DNA from: Caldilineaceae bacterium bin5
GTDB lineage: Bacteria; Chloroflexota; Anaerolineae; Caldilineales; Caldilineaceae
Direction: 5' to 3'
Assembly (NCBI GenBank): GCA_002238445.1
Contig: MPML01000043.1
Location: 1-41,353, forward strand
DNA length: 41,353 nucleotides
This document shows positions 1-8,288 of the stretch, in pieces. A model generated the notes under the pieces. It saw nothing but the letters and a program-made list of their open reading frames with translations, ran no database searches and was not told the DNA's origin. Both the position numbers and the translations under genes were made by a program. The first letter of the stretch is position 1. Every line of letters begins with the position of its first letter.

Positions 1-89
1 TCAGCCACTGTGCTGCCCTCGCCTATCGCCACCTCAGCTTCTCTAAGCTTGTTAATCACCTGCTCCGGCGTATGTCTCTTCTTCGCCAT
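1..89 (-). CDS. IS3-family transposase OrfA, N-terminal part
   Basis: The ATG at 89 on the minus strand opens a reading frame beginning MAKKRHTPEQVINKLREAE and continuing for 29 codons to the window edge. The pattern [KR]-x-[ST]-PEQ-[IV]-[IV]-x-KLREAE is the standard start of IS3-family OrfA proteins, the helix-turn-helix DNA-binding subunit normally joined to OrfB by frameshifting. A purine-rich stretch (AAAGGGGGGAAAG) directly upstream is a strong ribosome binding site. Only the N-terminus is visible, so it cannot be said whether the transposase is intact. Confidence 0.75.
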   Translation of the reverse strand, partial: MAKKRHTPEQVINKLREAEVAIGEGSTVA

Positions 90-154
90 CTTTCCCCCCT
101 TTCTACGGCCCAATACTAACATTATACTTGGACCAGTTCTTGGGGGGCAGGTCA
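1..154 (-). mobile_element. End of an IS3-family insertion sequence (partial)
   Basis: The element runs off the left edge of the window. Read on the minus strand, position 154 starts a TGACCTGCCCCCCAAG end, typical of an IS3-family terminal inverted repeat that begins with TG and carries a C-run. About 65 bases further in is the start of an orfA-type transposase. The other end and any target duplication lie outside the window, so the exact boundary is an estimate. Confidence 0.65.
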
Positions 155-338
155 AGTAAACCGCTCCCCTTTTTGCTTCATGGATACTAACTAAACGGTC
201 ATTTGAGTTAAAAGCAAAGGGGTAAAGAATTGATTTCATGTTTTCTTGCCCATAACTAACTACTCATTGTCAATCAGGAATCTGTCAACCCTCAAATGTT
301 ACTTTGGTATGTAATCCCCAAAGTATACGAACAGCAAC

Positions 339-1706
339 TCACTCCACCCACGACGCCACCTGCTCCCCAACGCGCGCCACCGCGCTCGCCCCGCTCTGCT
401 CGCCCGTCAGCACCCGGTTCACCTCAATAAAATACACCAGCGAAATCTCCGTATAATGCCCGCCTGTCATCGCCGCCGGCCGCGCCACCGCGTGCTCAGC
501 CAGGCTCTCCGCAATCTGCGCCGCAGCCGGAATCCGCGCCTGCACGTCCGCATCATCGTACAGCCCCGCCATCGCCGGCGGCGTCCCGTCTGCGATGGCC
601 CGCCGCCGTTGCGCCGTCGCGTCCGTAAGACAGCGGGCCGCATCCGCCGCCGCATCCGGGTTGCGGCTGTAGCGGCTGACACCGATCTGCTGCCCCCCAA
701 TAACGCTCGCGTGTCTCGCGTCCGCGCCATCGCCCTTCGGCATGCGCGTCACCCCGAACCGGTCGCGGATCGGGCTGTCTTCCCCCTGGCTCAGCCCGTA
801 AGCATACGGCCAATTGCGCATGAAGGCCGCATTGCCATTCTGGAACATCCAGCGCCCATCCTCCTCCTGGAAGACCGTTACCCCCGGCGGGCTGATTTCG
901 CCCACCCACGCCGCCGCCCTGTCAAGCGCCTCCGCTGCCGCGCCGTTGTCCATCGGCAGGCGCCCATCCGCGTCAACGATCAAATCGCCCCCCATACTCG
1001 CCTGCCACTCCAGCGCATTCACCGTCAACCCCTCGTACACATTCCCCTGCCACACATATCCCCAGAACTCCGCATTCTCGCCCCGTTCCCCGTCCTGGAT
1101 CGTCGCCGCCATCTCCTCCAACTCGCTCCACGTCTCCGGCGGCTGCTCGAAACCGTACTTCTCCAGCAGGTCCGTCCGGTAGTACAGAAGCCCGATATCG
1201 CCCGTCTGCGGCAAACCGACCAGCGCGTCGCCCACGCTGTTATTCTCCAAATAGATGTCGAAGTATTGCCCGCGCTCATCTGCCGAAAGGTGCGGGTTCA
1301 AATCAAGCAGATGCGGCGCCAGCGTGCCCGACCAGATCACGTCGAAGTCGATCAGATCGATGTCATCCGACTCAGCCGGCAGGAACTGTCGATAGAGCCC
1401 CAGCCTGTCCACCGGATTCGCAGGCGCCGGCAGCAATTCGATCGCCATGCCGACCTCCTTGCCGCAGCGCGCAACGATCTCCCTGTCCACCGGCCGCACA
1501 AAAGCCGGCCCCATCCAGCGCAAAATCGGTCTGGAAGCGGTGGCCGCGACCGTAGCTGCAGCCCCTTCCGCTGCAGGCGCAGCGCTCTCCTCCCCCGATC
1601 CATTCCCACAACTGGCGCACAGAAGCGCCGCGCCCAAGAGGAACAAAAAGAATAGGAGGTGGGCCGCCCACCTCCTCCGCCCCTTCCCTGCAGGCGCAGT
1701 CGCCAT
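339..1706 (-). CDS. ABC transporter extracellular solute-binding lipoprotein (sugar type)
   Basis: About 455 residues. The start is placed at the ATG at 1706 (MATAPAGKGRRR), which has GGAAGA just upstream; a longer TTG start at 1733 would overlap the preceding gene. A basic N-terminus is followed by a hydrophobic stretch (LLFFLFLLGAALLCASC) ending in a lipobox cysteine near residue 33, so the protein should be a membrane-anchored lipoprotein. The body has family 1 solute-binding features: a GLPQTGDIGLLYYRTDLLEKYG region, a PPETWSELEEMA segment, and MFQNGNAAFMRNWPYAY. These resemble binding proteins for oligosaccharides such as trehalose or maltose. The gene follows the 1720-4449 gene after 13 bases, so the two are probably cotranscribed. 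No permease or ATPase gene is nearby, so the transporter partners and substrate are unknown. Confidence 0.8.
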   Translation of the reverse strand: MATAPAGKGRRRWAAHLLFFLFLLGAALLCASCGNGSGEESAAPAAEGAAATVAATASRPILRWMGPAFVRPVDREIVARCGKEVGMAIELLPAPANPVDRLGLYRQFLPAESDDIDLIDFDVIWSGTLAPHLLDLNPHLSADERGQYFDIYLENNSVGDALVGLPQTGDIGLLYYRTDLLEKYGFEQPPETWSELEEMAATIQDGERGENAEFWGYVWQGNVYEGLTVNALEWQASMGGDLIVDADGRLPMDNGAAAEALDRAAAWVGEISPPGVTVFQEEDGRWMFQNGNAAFMRNWPYAYGLSQGEDSPIRDRFGVTRMPKGDGADARHASVIGGQQIGVSRYSRNPDAAADAARCLTDATAQRRRAIADGTPPAMAGLYDDADVQARIPAAAQIAESLAEHAVARPAAMTGGHYTEISLVYFIEVNRVLTGEQSGASAVARVGEQVASWVE

Positions 1707-1719
1707 AGCTCTTCCGGGA

Positions 1720-4449
1720 TTACCAAAAACCAAAAACCCCTCCCCGCATAAACGTAACTACCGCCGCCTCATCCGCCGACAACGCCACTTCGACACTGAT
1801 CTCCAGTTCCGCGCAGTGGACCAGATATTCTCCCGGCCGAAATGGTCCGAACTCGGCGCGGTAGGGCGTCCCGGTCTCGCTTGCCTCCCCGGCCTCCCGC
1901 TCTTCCTCGCCGCCATCCGCGCCCACCACCGTAACTGTCAGATCGGGCCGCTCCACCCACTGCACGTAAATCATGCCGCTCGCGCTGGCAGCCGTCCGGA
2001 TGCGCGTGTGCTGGCTCCATCCATCCTCCGTCTGCCAGAGCTGAATACTGAGCCGGTCGCCAGCCTCCAGATGAAACCCGCGCCGGCCGAAACCGTCGGC
2101 GTAGAGGTCGTAGTCGCCCGCCGGCAGGCTGTCGAACCTGAACGCGCCCGAAGGTTCCACCTGCGTCACGTAGCGTTGCCCCTGCGCGTCCAGCAGTGTC
2201 ACCTGCCGCGCAGGCGCGGCCGTCGTGTCGGGCTCAGTTTCACCCTGCAGAAACGCCGGCTCCGGCAGCGGCGCCAGCACCTCTTCCGCCAGCAGAAACA
2301 GATCGCAACGCGGCTGGTTGCGCCCATCCAAGACCAGCGGGCGCGGGCAGTGGAGCAGCCGCCTCTGTTTCACATCCACAAAATAGGTCCCGGCCGGCAG
2401 CCCGCTGAAAACATATCTGCCGTTCTCGTCCACTTCGGCAAAACGCTCGCTGGGCCCCCCGCCCGCCTCCGCAGCCCGCAGCCGCACAATGCCGCCCTTC
2501 CCGCCCTCCACCGTGCCGCTAACGGCCGACTCTTGCGGGACCGAGCTCTTCTCATCATAGGAATAGACGAAAAGTACATGGGTCGCCATTTCCCGGTCGA
2601 CCGGCACCTGGCACTGCACAGGGGTTGTACCGCTGTTCGGCAGCCCCAGCGCCTCCAGCCGGTAGCTGTCAGCCGGCAGTGGCCCCACCTCGCAATGCGC
2701 CGTCTGCGCCTCCACGCTGCGCGCCAGCGGAACCACCCAACTCTTCTGTTCGCTGTCGCTGATGCGTAACGCCGGCGGCCGCGCATCGTCGCTCGGCAAA
2801 AGCTCCATGTTGCAGGTCAACACGCGCCCGCGCTCCACCGGCCGCTGCTCCACCTCATAGCCCCAGCCGTAGGCCGCCAGATCGCGGACCGCCTCCTGCG
2901 CCGGCGCCAGATCGATCGCGTCTACACGGCTGCCGGCAGGATTCGTCACCTCCACGCTGTAACGGCCCGCCGGCAGATTGACAAAACGGTAAACCCCGCT
3001 CTGTCTCGCGATCGATTCGTAAGCGAATCCGTCGCTGTGCGTAAGGCGAACATGCGCCCCGGCGCCGCCCCGCACCTTACCGCTCAACACACCCTCGCCC
3101 GTCGACCGCAGTCCGTTGCGCGCCGTGATCACCGGAGCCTGAGGCGCACTCTCCTCGTGCCCTTCCTGCCCTCTTGGCCGTTTGGGCTCCGCCTTGAGCA
3201 GGGGAACGATCGGCAGCGTCGACCAGCCGAACGTCTCAGGAACCGGAACCCGCCCCCCAGGCAGCGAAAGCAGCTCCCCCTCTCCGTGCTCCTCTTCCAG
3301 CCCCTCCGCCAGATGCAGCGGACTATACCAGGCGTTCTGCTCGTCAACCGCGCCTTCCCCCTGCAGCGCCTCATGCGCCAGCAACCAGAAGGCCGTGCAG
3401 AAGTAATAGTCCGGCGCCGGCGGCGTATGGCGGCTGGTCCCCATCATCGCCCGGCAGATCTCCAGCGTCTGCGCCATATGTAGCGTAGGTGTCGTCGCCG
3501 GGTAACGCGGGTCTGCGCTCTCGTTGATCAGATAACCGTTGGCTGTCGAAAGGATCGGCAGACTGCGCCCTATCAACCCCACCGCCGCACTGTTCAGCCG
3601 TTCAAATGCGCGCCAATGCACGCCCTGCGCTGGTAACTCAGCTTGCGGTTGGCCGGCGGAAGGTTTCTTCAAAGCAGCCGCCAGCCTCGCCCGCCAGTCG
3701 ACAGGAGCATCGTCATCAGCCGCCGGCTGGTCCTCTAGGCTCGCCAACTCGCGCCGCAGGTCATTGATCTCAGCCAGTGGCCGGTCCTGCCACGAATCTC
3801 CCTGCCACGCCTCCGCCGCCAGGGCCAGGTAGAACTCGCGCGCAAGCGGCGCGCCCTCGCGATGGACCGCGTCTTCAGGGTAATGCGGGGGCCGGTTACT
3901 CGAATAGTTGTGGATCGCCAGCCAGATCGGCTTGTCGAACAGCGTATCACCGCCGGCGCGCCCAATCTCCTCTACCAGCTGCCAGTCGCCCTCCGGCGTC
4001 AGCGCGGGGATGGCCGGCATCCCGCCCCGCTCCAGAATCGCCGCCATATTCGCCGCCGCCGTCTGCGCCGTCACCGCCAGCGCATCGGCTGGCAGCCTCC
4101 CCTGCCCCCAGAAAGCGGCCCTGTCCGGCTCACTGTCAAACTCAAAATAGCGCACCCCCGCCTCGACCAGCTCCTCCACCACGTCCAATTCCGCGGCCGA
4201 AAGCAGGCCCGGTCCCGGCGCCTCCCGCACGAGTTGCACGATCGGCATGATCTGCCCAGCCAGCAGCGTCTGCGCCAGTTGCAGCGCCTCGCGCTGGTCC
4301 GCGATCTTTACCCACTTGATGCCCAGCTCAATAAGTTCCCGCAGCCAGAACCCTTCCACCATCTCGGGCGGCGCCGCGCCAACACCGGCGCACCAGTGGA
4401 TACCGATTCCTGTATCGTCTGCAGGGCGGGGATAAGTGTGCAAATCCAT
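1720..4449 (-). CDS. Large protein: glycosidase-like TIM-barrel N-terminus plus repeated CnaB-like beta domains
   Basis: 909 residues, no signal peptide. The first about 300 residues (GIHWCAGVGAAPPEMVEGFWLRELIELGIKWVKI, YFEFDSEPDRAAFWGQG, PIWLAIHNYSSNRPP) look like the barrel of clan-A glycoside hydrolases or related unassigned proteins, but no catalytic acid pair can be fixed. Residues about 350-430 hold an aromatic block (YYFCTAFWLLAHEALQGEGA). From about residue 450, at least three carboxypeptidase-regulatory/CnaB-like modules follow, each with the YxFxxLPAGxYxV signature (GVYRFVNLPAGRYSVEV, GRYVFSGLPAGTYFVDV, FRFDSLPAGDYDLYA), then a final FGPFRPGEYLVHCAEL segment. Polysaccharide or surface-related work is possible, but the function is unassigned. 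It is first in a probable operon with the solute-binding lipoprotein. Confidence 0.7.
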   Translation of the reverse strand: MDLHTYPRPADDTGIGIHWCAGVGAAPPEMVEGFWLRELIELGIKWVKIADQREALQLAQTLLAGQIMPIVQLVREAPGPGLLSAAELDVVEELVEAGVRYFEFDSEPDRAAFWGQGRLPADALAVTAQTAAANMAAILERGGMPAIPALTPEGDWQLVEEIGRAGGDTLFDKPIWLAIHNYSSNRPPHYPEDAVHREGAPLAREFYLALAAEAWQGDSWQDRPLAEINDLRRELASLEDQPAADDDAPVDWRARLAAALKKPSAGQPQAELPAQGVHWRAFERLNSAAVGLIGRSLPILSTANGYLINESADPRYPATTPTLHMAQTLEICRAMMGTSRHTPPAPDYYFCTAFWLLAHEALQGEGAVDEQNAWYSPLHLAEGLEEEHGEGELLSLPGGRVPVPETFGWSTLPIVPLLKAEPKRPRGQEGHEESAPQAPVITARNGLRSTGEGVLSGKVRGGAGAHVRLTHSDGFAYESIARQSGVYRFVNLPAGRYSVEVTNPAGSRVDAIDLAPAQEAVRDLAAYGWGYEVEQRPVERGRVLTCNMELLPSDDARPPALRISDSEQKSWVVPLARSVEAQTAHCEVGPLPADSYRLEALGLPNSGTTPVQCQVPVDREMATHVLFVYSYDEKSSVPQESAVSGTVEGGKGGIVRLRAAEAGGGPSERFAEVDENGRYVFSGLPAGTYFVDVKQRRLLHCPRPLVLDGRNQPRCDLFLLAEEVLAPLPEPAFLQGETEPDTTAAPARQVTLLDAQGQRYVTQVEPSGAFRFDSLPAGDYDLYADGFGRRGFHLEAGDRLSIQLWQTEDGWSQHTRIRTAASASGMIYVQWVERPDLTVTVVGADGGEEEREAGEASETGTPYRAEFGPFRPGEYLVHCAELEISVEVALSADEAAVVTFMRGGVFGFW

Positions 4450-4457
4450 AAAGGGGA

Positions 4458-4463
4458 ATTATA
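4458..4463 (-). promoter_or_regulatory. Perfect -10 box just upstream of the 4449 start (possible leaderless transcript)
   Basis: On the minus strand a TATAAT hexamer ends 8 bases before the ATG at 4449, so transcription would begin at or within a few bases of the start codon. No good TTGACA-like element lies 16-18 bases further upstream and no purine-rich ribosome binding site lies between box and ATG. Seen in sequence; the leaderless interpretation is inference. Confidence 0.35.
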
Positions 4464-4564
4464 CAGCGGTTCGCAGCCACTGGCTAGCGGAAGTCACAAT
4501 CGGGCGCTTCCCAAACGGTCGTCCCCTGCAAAGCGAAAGTGCTTCTCTTTCCTCATTATATTAT

Positions 4565-4780
4565 GGGCGGTCGGGCCTTCGGCCCTCCCTTGTGCAGGGG
4601 CTGCGCCCCCGCAACGCCCCCCTCCAAAACCATGCCTCAGCGACCTGACGCCTTCAGTCCAGCCGTGCGGCTCCAGCACCCTGGCTGCCGCCAACCGCAT
4701 ACGCAATCAGATAGCCTGCATGGCGGCGGGGAAGTAGAGCAGGTCAAGACAATCACTATATATAGCCGAGAAGCTACCCA
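4565..4780. repeat. Dispersed hairpin repeat, copy A (about 215 bp)
   Basis: Starts GGGCGGTCGGGCC and holds two compact palindromes in its first 50 bases: GGGCC-TTC-GGCCC and GGGGC-TGC-GCCCC, followed by GCAACGCCCCCCTCCAAAACC. A longer tail (CGGCTCCAGCA, GGCTGCCGCCAACCG, ACGCAATCAGATAGCCTG, GGTCAAGACA, AGCTACC) is shared with the copy at 9547-9760. It lies in the 666-base gap between divergent genes (4450-5115), where nothing else was recognised apart from the -10 box. Confidence 0.8.
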
Positions 4781-5115
4781 AAAACGCAACCACCTACAAA
4801 CGTTTGCACCTGCCCGGAGATTGTCCAACTACCTATAAGTGCTGTAAACTGGACATGTGATCTGTCCGAATTTGGCAATGCCGATAAGTCACATTTCAGC
4901 CTTGTCCCGTGTAAATCGCATATTTCATCGTCGATTTCAGCGACTTTGGAGCCTGGCGTACACGCGCCTGCCCACACTATGCGTCATAATCAACTAATCT
5001 GCCCGCTATGCAGTCTCCCCAGTGAGCGTGCATGGCCGGAGGGCGCTTTCGGAACGGCGAGAACCCTACTGACCACCAACCACTCGCCATGAACCACTGA
5101 CAAGAGGAAAACCCC

Positions 5116-6069
5116 ATGCAAGAAGTGCAAGACGTCGCCAAGCGCATACTTGCCAACGTCGAGCAGGTCATCATCGGCAAGGAGCGGGAGATACGCATGA
5201 CCGTGGTGGCTCTGCTGTGCGAAGGCCATCTGCTCATTGAAGATGTACCCGGCGTCGGCAAAACCATGTTGGCGCGGGCCATCGCCCGCACCGTCGGCAG
5301 CACCTACCGCCGCATTCAGTTTACGCCCGATATGCTGCCCAGCGATGTCACCGGTGTCAGCGTCTTCAATCAGAAAAACCTCGAATTCGAATTCCGGCCT
5401 GGCCCCATCATGGCGCAAATCGTTCTCTCCGACGAGATCAACCGCGCCACGCCCAAAACCCAGTCCGCTCTTCTCGAGGCGATGGAGGAGCGCCAGGTCA
5501 CCGTCGATGGCACTACCTATCAGATGGCGCGGCCATTTATGGTGCTGGCCACCCAGAATCCCATCGAATATGAGGGCACCTTCCCCCTGCCCGAGGCGCA
5601 GGTCGACCGCTTCCTCATGCGCATTCGGGTCGGCTATCCTTCGAAGGCGCACGAGATCAACATCATGGGTCTGCAGGCCCTCATGCACCCGATCGAAAAC
5701 CTGGAGAGTACCGTGTCTGTCGAGGAACTCGCACAGGCCCAGAGCGCAGTGCGCGATATGTATGTCGACGATAGCGTAAAAGAGTATATCGTCGACCTTG
5801 TCTCCACTACCCGCGATCATCCCGACGTCTATCTCGGCGCAAGTCCCCGCGGCAGCCTCGCGCTCTTCCGCGCCGCCCGCGCCTGGGCCGCAATCGATGG
5901 ACGCGACTATGTGCTGCCCGACGATATCAAGCTCCTCGCCGAGTCGACGCTCGCCCACCGCCTGATCGTCAGCCCGTCGGCCCGCATCAAAAATGTCGAC
6001 GCCGCCCAGGTGATCGAGGACGCCCTTGCCCATACACCCGTGCCCGGCAGCCGTGTCGGATCCCGCTGA
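5116..6069 (+). CDS. MoxR-family AAA+ ATPase
   Basis: 317 residues, the usual length for MoxR. The Walker A motif DVPGVGKT is at residues 43-50 and the Walker B IVLSDE at 102-107, followed by [22 protein letters not shown], the strongly conserved MoxR sensor region; [18 protein letters not shown](V)DRF follows. MoxR proteins act as chaperone-like ATPases, usually helping a partner with a von Willebrand A-type domain to mature or to insert cofactors. The next gene encodes a DUF58 protein, the standard MoxR partner, on the same strand after 116 bases. The ATG at 5116 has AAGAGGAAAA upstream as ribosome binding site. The exact client is unknown. Confidence 0.95.
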   Translation: MQEVQDVAKRILANVEQVIIGKEREIRMTVVALLCEGHLLIEDVPGVGKTMLARAIARTVGSTYRRIQFTPDMLPSDVTGVSVFNQKNLEFEFRPGPIMAQIVLSDEINRATPKTQSALLEAMEERQVTVDGTTYQMARPFMVLATQNPIEYEGTFPLPEAQVDRFLMRIRVGYPSKAHEINIMGLQALMHPIENLESTVSVEELAQAQSAVRDMYVDDSVKEYIVDLVSTTRDHPDVYLGASPRGSLALFRAARAWAAIDGRDYVLPDDIKLLAESTLAHRLIVSPSARIKNVDAAQVIEDALAHTPVPGSRVGSR

Positions 6070-6185
6070 ACGCCTACCGAAGTTTTCAGCTCTTCAGTCC
6101 ATATCCCCGGCTCTTGGTCACTGCTCCACAGCAACTGCCGGGAAATTGCCGACAACTGAAAACTAAAGACTAAAAACTGCCGTTC

Positions 6186-7487
6186 ATGTCTTCACGACTC
6201 CTTTTCCTGCTCACCGCACTGATCGTTTCCTGGATCTTTGCGCTGAATAGCGGCCGCCCCCTCGCTTTCAACCTCGCCTACCTGTTGAGCGGCATCCTCG
6301 CGCTCAGCTATGTCTGGTCGTGGAACAGCACCCGCGCCATTCATATCAATCGCCACACCCGGGCCCGCCGCAGCCAGGTCGGCCAGCACTTCGAAGAAAG
6401 CTTCGAAGTCCGCAATCAGGGCCGGCTGCCCAAACTGTGGCTCGAAGTGCGCGACTTCTCTACCGTGCCCTTCCATGGCGCCAGCCGCGTCGTCAGCCAT
6501 CTGCAAGGGCGGTCCCGCCATCGCTGGCAGGTGCGAACCTACTGCCAGCAGCGCGGCTTCTACCGCCTCGGCCCCATGCGCCTCCTCAGCGGTGACCCCT
6601 TGGGCCTCTTCTCCATCGACCAGAACCTGAGCCAGACCAGCGACCTGATCGTCTATCCCGCCACCGTGTCCCTGGCCGCCTTTCAACCACCCGCCGCCGA
6701 CCTTGCCGGCGGCGAAGCCCTCAACCGCCGCGCCCAATACCTCACAACCAATGTCTCCGGCATCCGCGAATACGCGCCCGGCGACAGCTTCAACCGCATC
6801 CACTGGCTCACCACCGCCCGCACCGGGCGCCTGATGACCAGAGAGTTCGAATTGGACCCTTCAGCCGATATCTGGCTCTTTCTCGATCTGCACAGGGGCG
6901 CGGCGCACAGCCTGCCGTGGAAACTGTCCCCTCCTGCCGCCGGCGTCTTTGGTCTCAGCGGCCACAAACGCGGCGACGCCCTGGAATTGGCGCCCAGCAC
7001 CCTCGAATACGCCGTAACCGCAGCCGCCAGCATTGCCCGCTACTTCCTGCTTCGCAATCGCGCCGTCGGCCTGGTTTGGCAGGGCAGTCAACGCTACCTG
7101 TTACAGATCGACCGCGGCGAGCGGCAGATGCGCAAAATGCTGGAGGCCCTCGCAATCGTGTCAGCCGAAGGCCGCATGTCCTTCGATCAACTGCTCGTCA
7201 CCGAGGGCGTGCGCCTCAATCGCAATGACATGATTCTCGCAATCACCGCAGACCCCGACCCCGCCTGGGTGCGCGCCCTGCGCGAGATCCGCCGCCGCGG
7301 CGTGCACAGCGTCGCCGTTGTCATCGACGGCTCCACCTTCGGCGGCCAGGAACCCTACCAGGAGCTCACCCACGAGCTGGCCCTGTCCAACATCCCCACC
7401 TATCACGTCCGCCGCGGCGACGACATCGGCGCCGTCCTCGGCCGCCCCGGCAACGGCGAACCCTGGCCCACATTCACAGCCCAATAA
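6186..7487 (+). CDS. DUF58 domain membrane protein, partner of MoxR
   Basis: 433 residues. Two hydrophobic segments near the N-terminus (LLFLLTALIVSWIFAL at about 4-19; FNLAYLLSGILALSYVW at about 28-44) anchor the protein, followed by a beta-rich region with VRTYCQQRGFYRLGPMRL and GDPLGLF. The DUF58 signature IREYAPGDSFNRIHWLTTAR is near residues 194-213. A vWA-like fold follows (DIWLFLDLHRGAAHSLP, then an alternating strand/helix region), in which metal-binding residues are not obvious. DUF58 proteins are almost always encoded next to moxR, often with a transglutaminase protein that is absent here. A heptamer-rich stretch (AACTGAAAACTAAAGACTA) lies between the two genes. Biological role unknown. 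Confidence 0.9.
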   Translation: MSSRLLFLLTALIVSWIFALNSGRPLAFNLAYLLSGILALSYVWSWNSTRAIHINRHTRARRSQVGQHFEESFEVRNQGRLPKLWLEVRDFSTVPFHGASRVVSHLQGRSRHRWQVRTYCQQRGFYRLGPMRLLSGDPLGLFSIDQNLSQTSDLIVYPATVSLAAFQPPAADLAGGEALNRRAQYLTTNVSGIREYAPGDSFNRIHWLTTARTGRLMTREFELDPSADIWLFLDLHRGAAHSLPWKLSPPAAGVFGLSGHKRGDALELAPSTLEYAVTAAASIARYFLLRNRAVGLVWQGSQRYLLQIDRGERQMRKMLEALAIVSAEGRMSFDQLLVTEGVRLNRNDMILAITADPDPAWVRALREIRRRGVHSVAVVIDGSTFGGQEPYQELTHELALSNIPTYHVRRGDDIGAVLGRPGNGEPWPTFTAQ

Positions 7488-7556
7488 GTCGCTCACACTT
7501 CCAGCACCCCCGCCCCCGATCGACCCAAGCAAAGGTTTTCTCCCCCCCTATTTTTT

Positions 7557-7622
7557 GGGCGGTCGGCCGCAAGCGGCCTCCCTTGTGCAGGGGCTGCGCC
7601 CCCGCAACGCCCCCTCCAAAAC
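7557..7622. repeat. Dispersed hairpin repeat, copy B (core only)
   Basis: It shares the core GGGCGGTCGG...CCTCCCTTGTGCAGGGGC and GCAACGCCCCCTCCAAAACC with copies A, C and D. The first hairpin is rewritten as GGCCGC-AA-GCGGCC, so both arms changed together while the second hairpin GGGGC-TGC-GCCCC is unchanged. The long tail of copies A and C is not recognisable. It lies 69 bases behind the DUF58 stop codon and could act as a transcription end structure. Confidence 0.75.
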
Positions 7623-7752
7623 CCCGCGCCGCAGCCATCCGCCATCGTCGCTGCTTGCCCGCTGCTCCAACCGCAGACCCAACCTATCAACCCGAATAGC
7701 GGCATAAACAAGCAGTATACGCGGCCCTCCGTGTCCTCCGAGGAAGAAAAGA

Positions 7753-8211
7753 GGTGTTCTTCGCGGCCCTTCGTGGATCAAAGGGGTTTAAGGTGTTCTT
7801 AGTGGCCCTTCGTGGTCCTTCGCGGCCCTTCGTGGATCAAAGGGGTTGAGGTGTTCTTAGTGGCCCTTCGCGGCCCTTCGTGGATCAAAAGGGTTTGACG
7901 TGTTCTTAGTGGCCCTTCGTGGCCCTTCGTGGATCAAAAGGGTTTGACGTGTTCTTAGTGGCCCTTAGTGGCCCTTCGTGGTCCTCCGCGGCCCTTCGTG
8001 GATCCAAAGGGGTTTAAGGTGTTCTTAGTGGCCCTTCGTGGTCCTCCGCGGCCCTTCGTGGATCCAAAGGGGTTTAAGGTGTTCTTAGTGGCCCTTCGTG
8101 GTCCTTCGCGGCCCTTCGTGGATCAAAGGGGTTCGAGGTGTTCTTAGTGGCCCTTCGTGGTCCTTCGCGGCCCTTCGTGGATAAAAGGGGTTTAAGGTGC
8201 TCTCCGCGACC
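7753..8211. repeat. Tandem minisatellite with 'cccttcgtgg' sub-repeats
   Basis: Eight imperfect units of 39-69 bases begin at 7753, 7792, 7850, 7900, 7949, 8018, 8078 and 8137, with a ninth broken unit at 8196. Each unit starts GGTGTTCTTAGTGGCCCTTC and ends near GGATCAAAGGGGTTTAA. Inside the units the decamer CCCTTCG(T/C)GG is itself repeated one to four times, which explains the variable length. It fills most of the 7488-8288 gap. Open frames that cross it have no protein-like composition. Confidence 0.85.
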
Positions 8212-8244
8212 CCTTCAACTAAACGATCGCGCACCAGCGGTGTT

Positions 8245-8282
8245 ACTAAAAACTAAAAACCAAAAACTAAAAACCAAAAACC
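8245..8282. repeat. Heptamer tract (ACTAAAA / ACCAAAA)
   Basis: Five consecutive near-perfect seven-base units alternating ACTAAAA and ACCAAAA lie between the minisatellite and the end of the LacI gene. Similar tracts occur at 6156-6180, 9760-9801 and, in an ACCACTA/ACTGACC form, at 5068-5101 and 41275-41310. Confidence 0.75.
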
Positions 8283-8288
8283 GCACTT

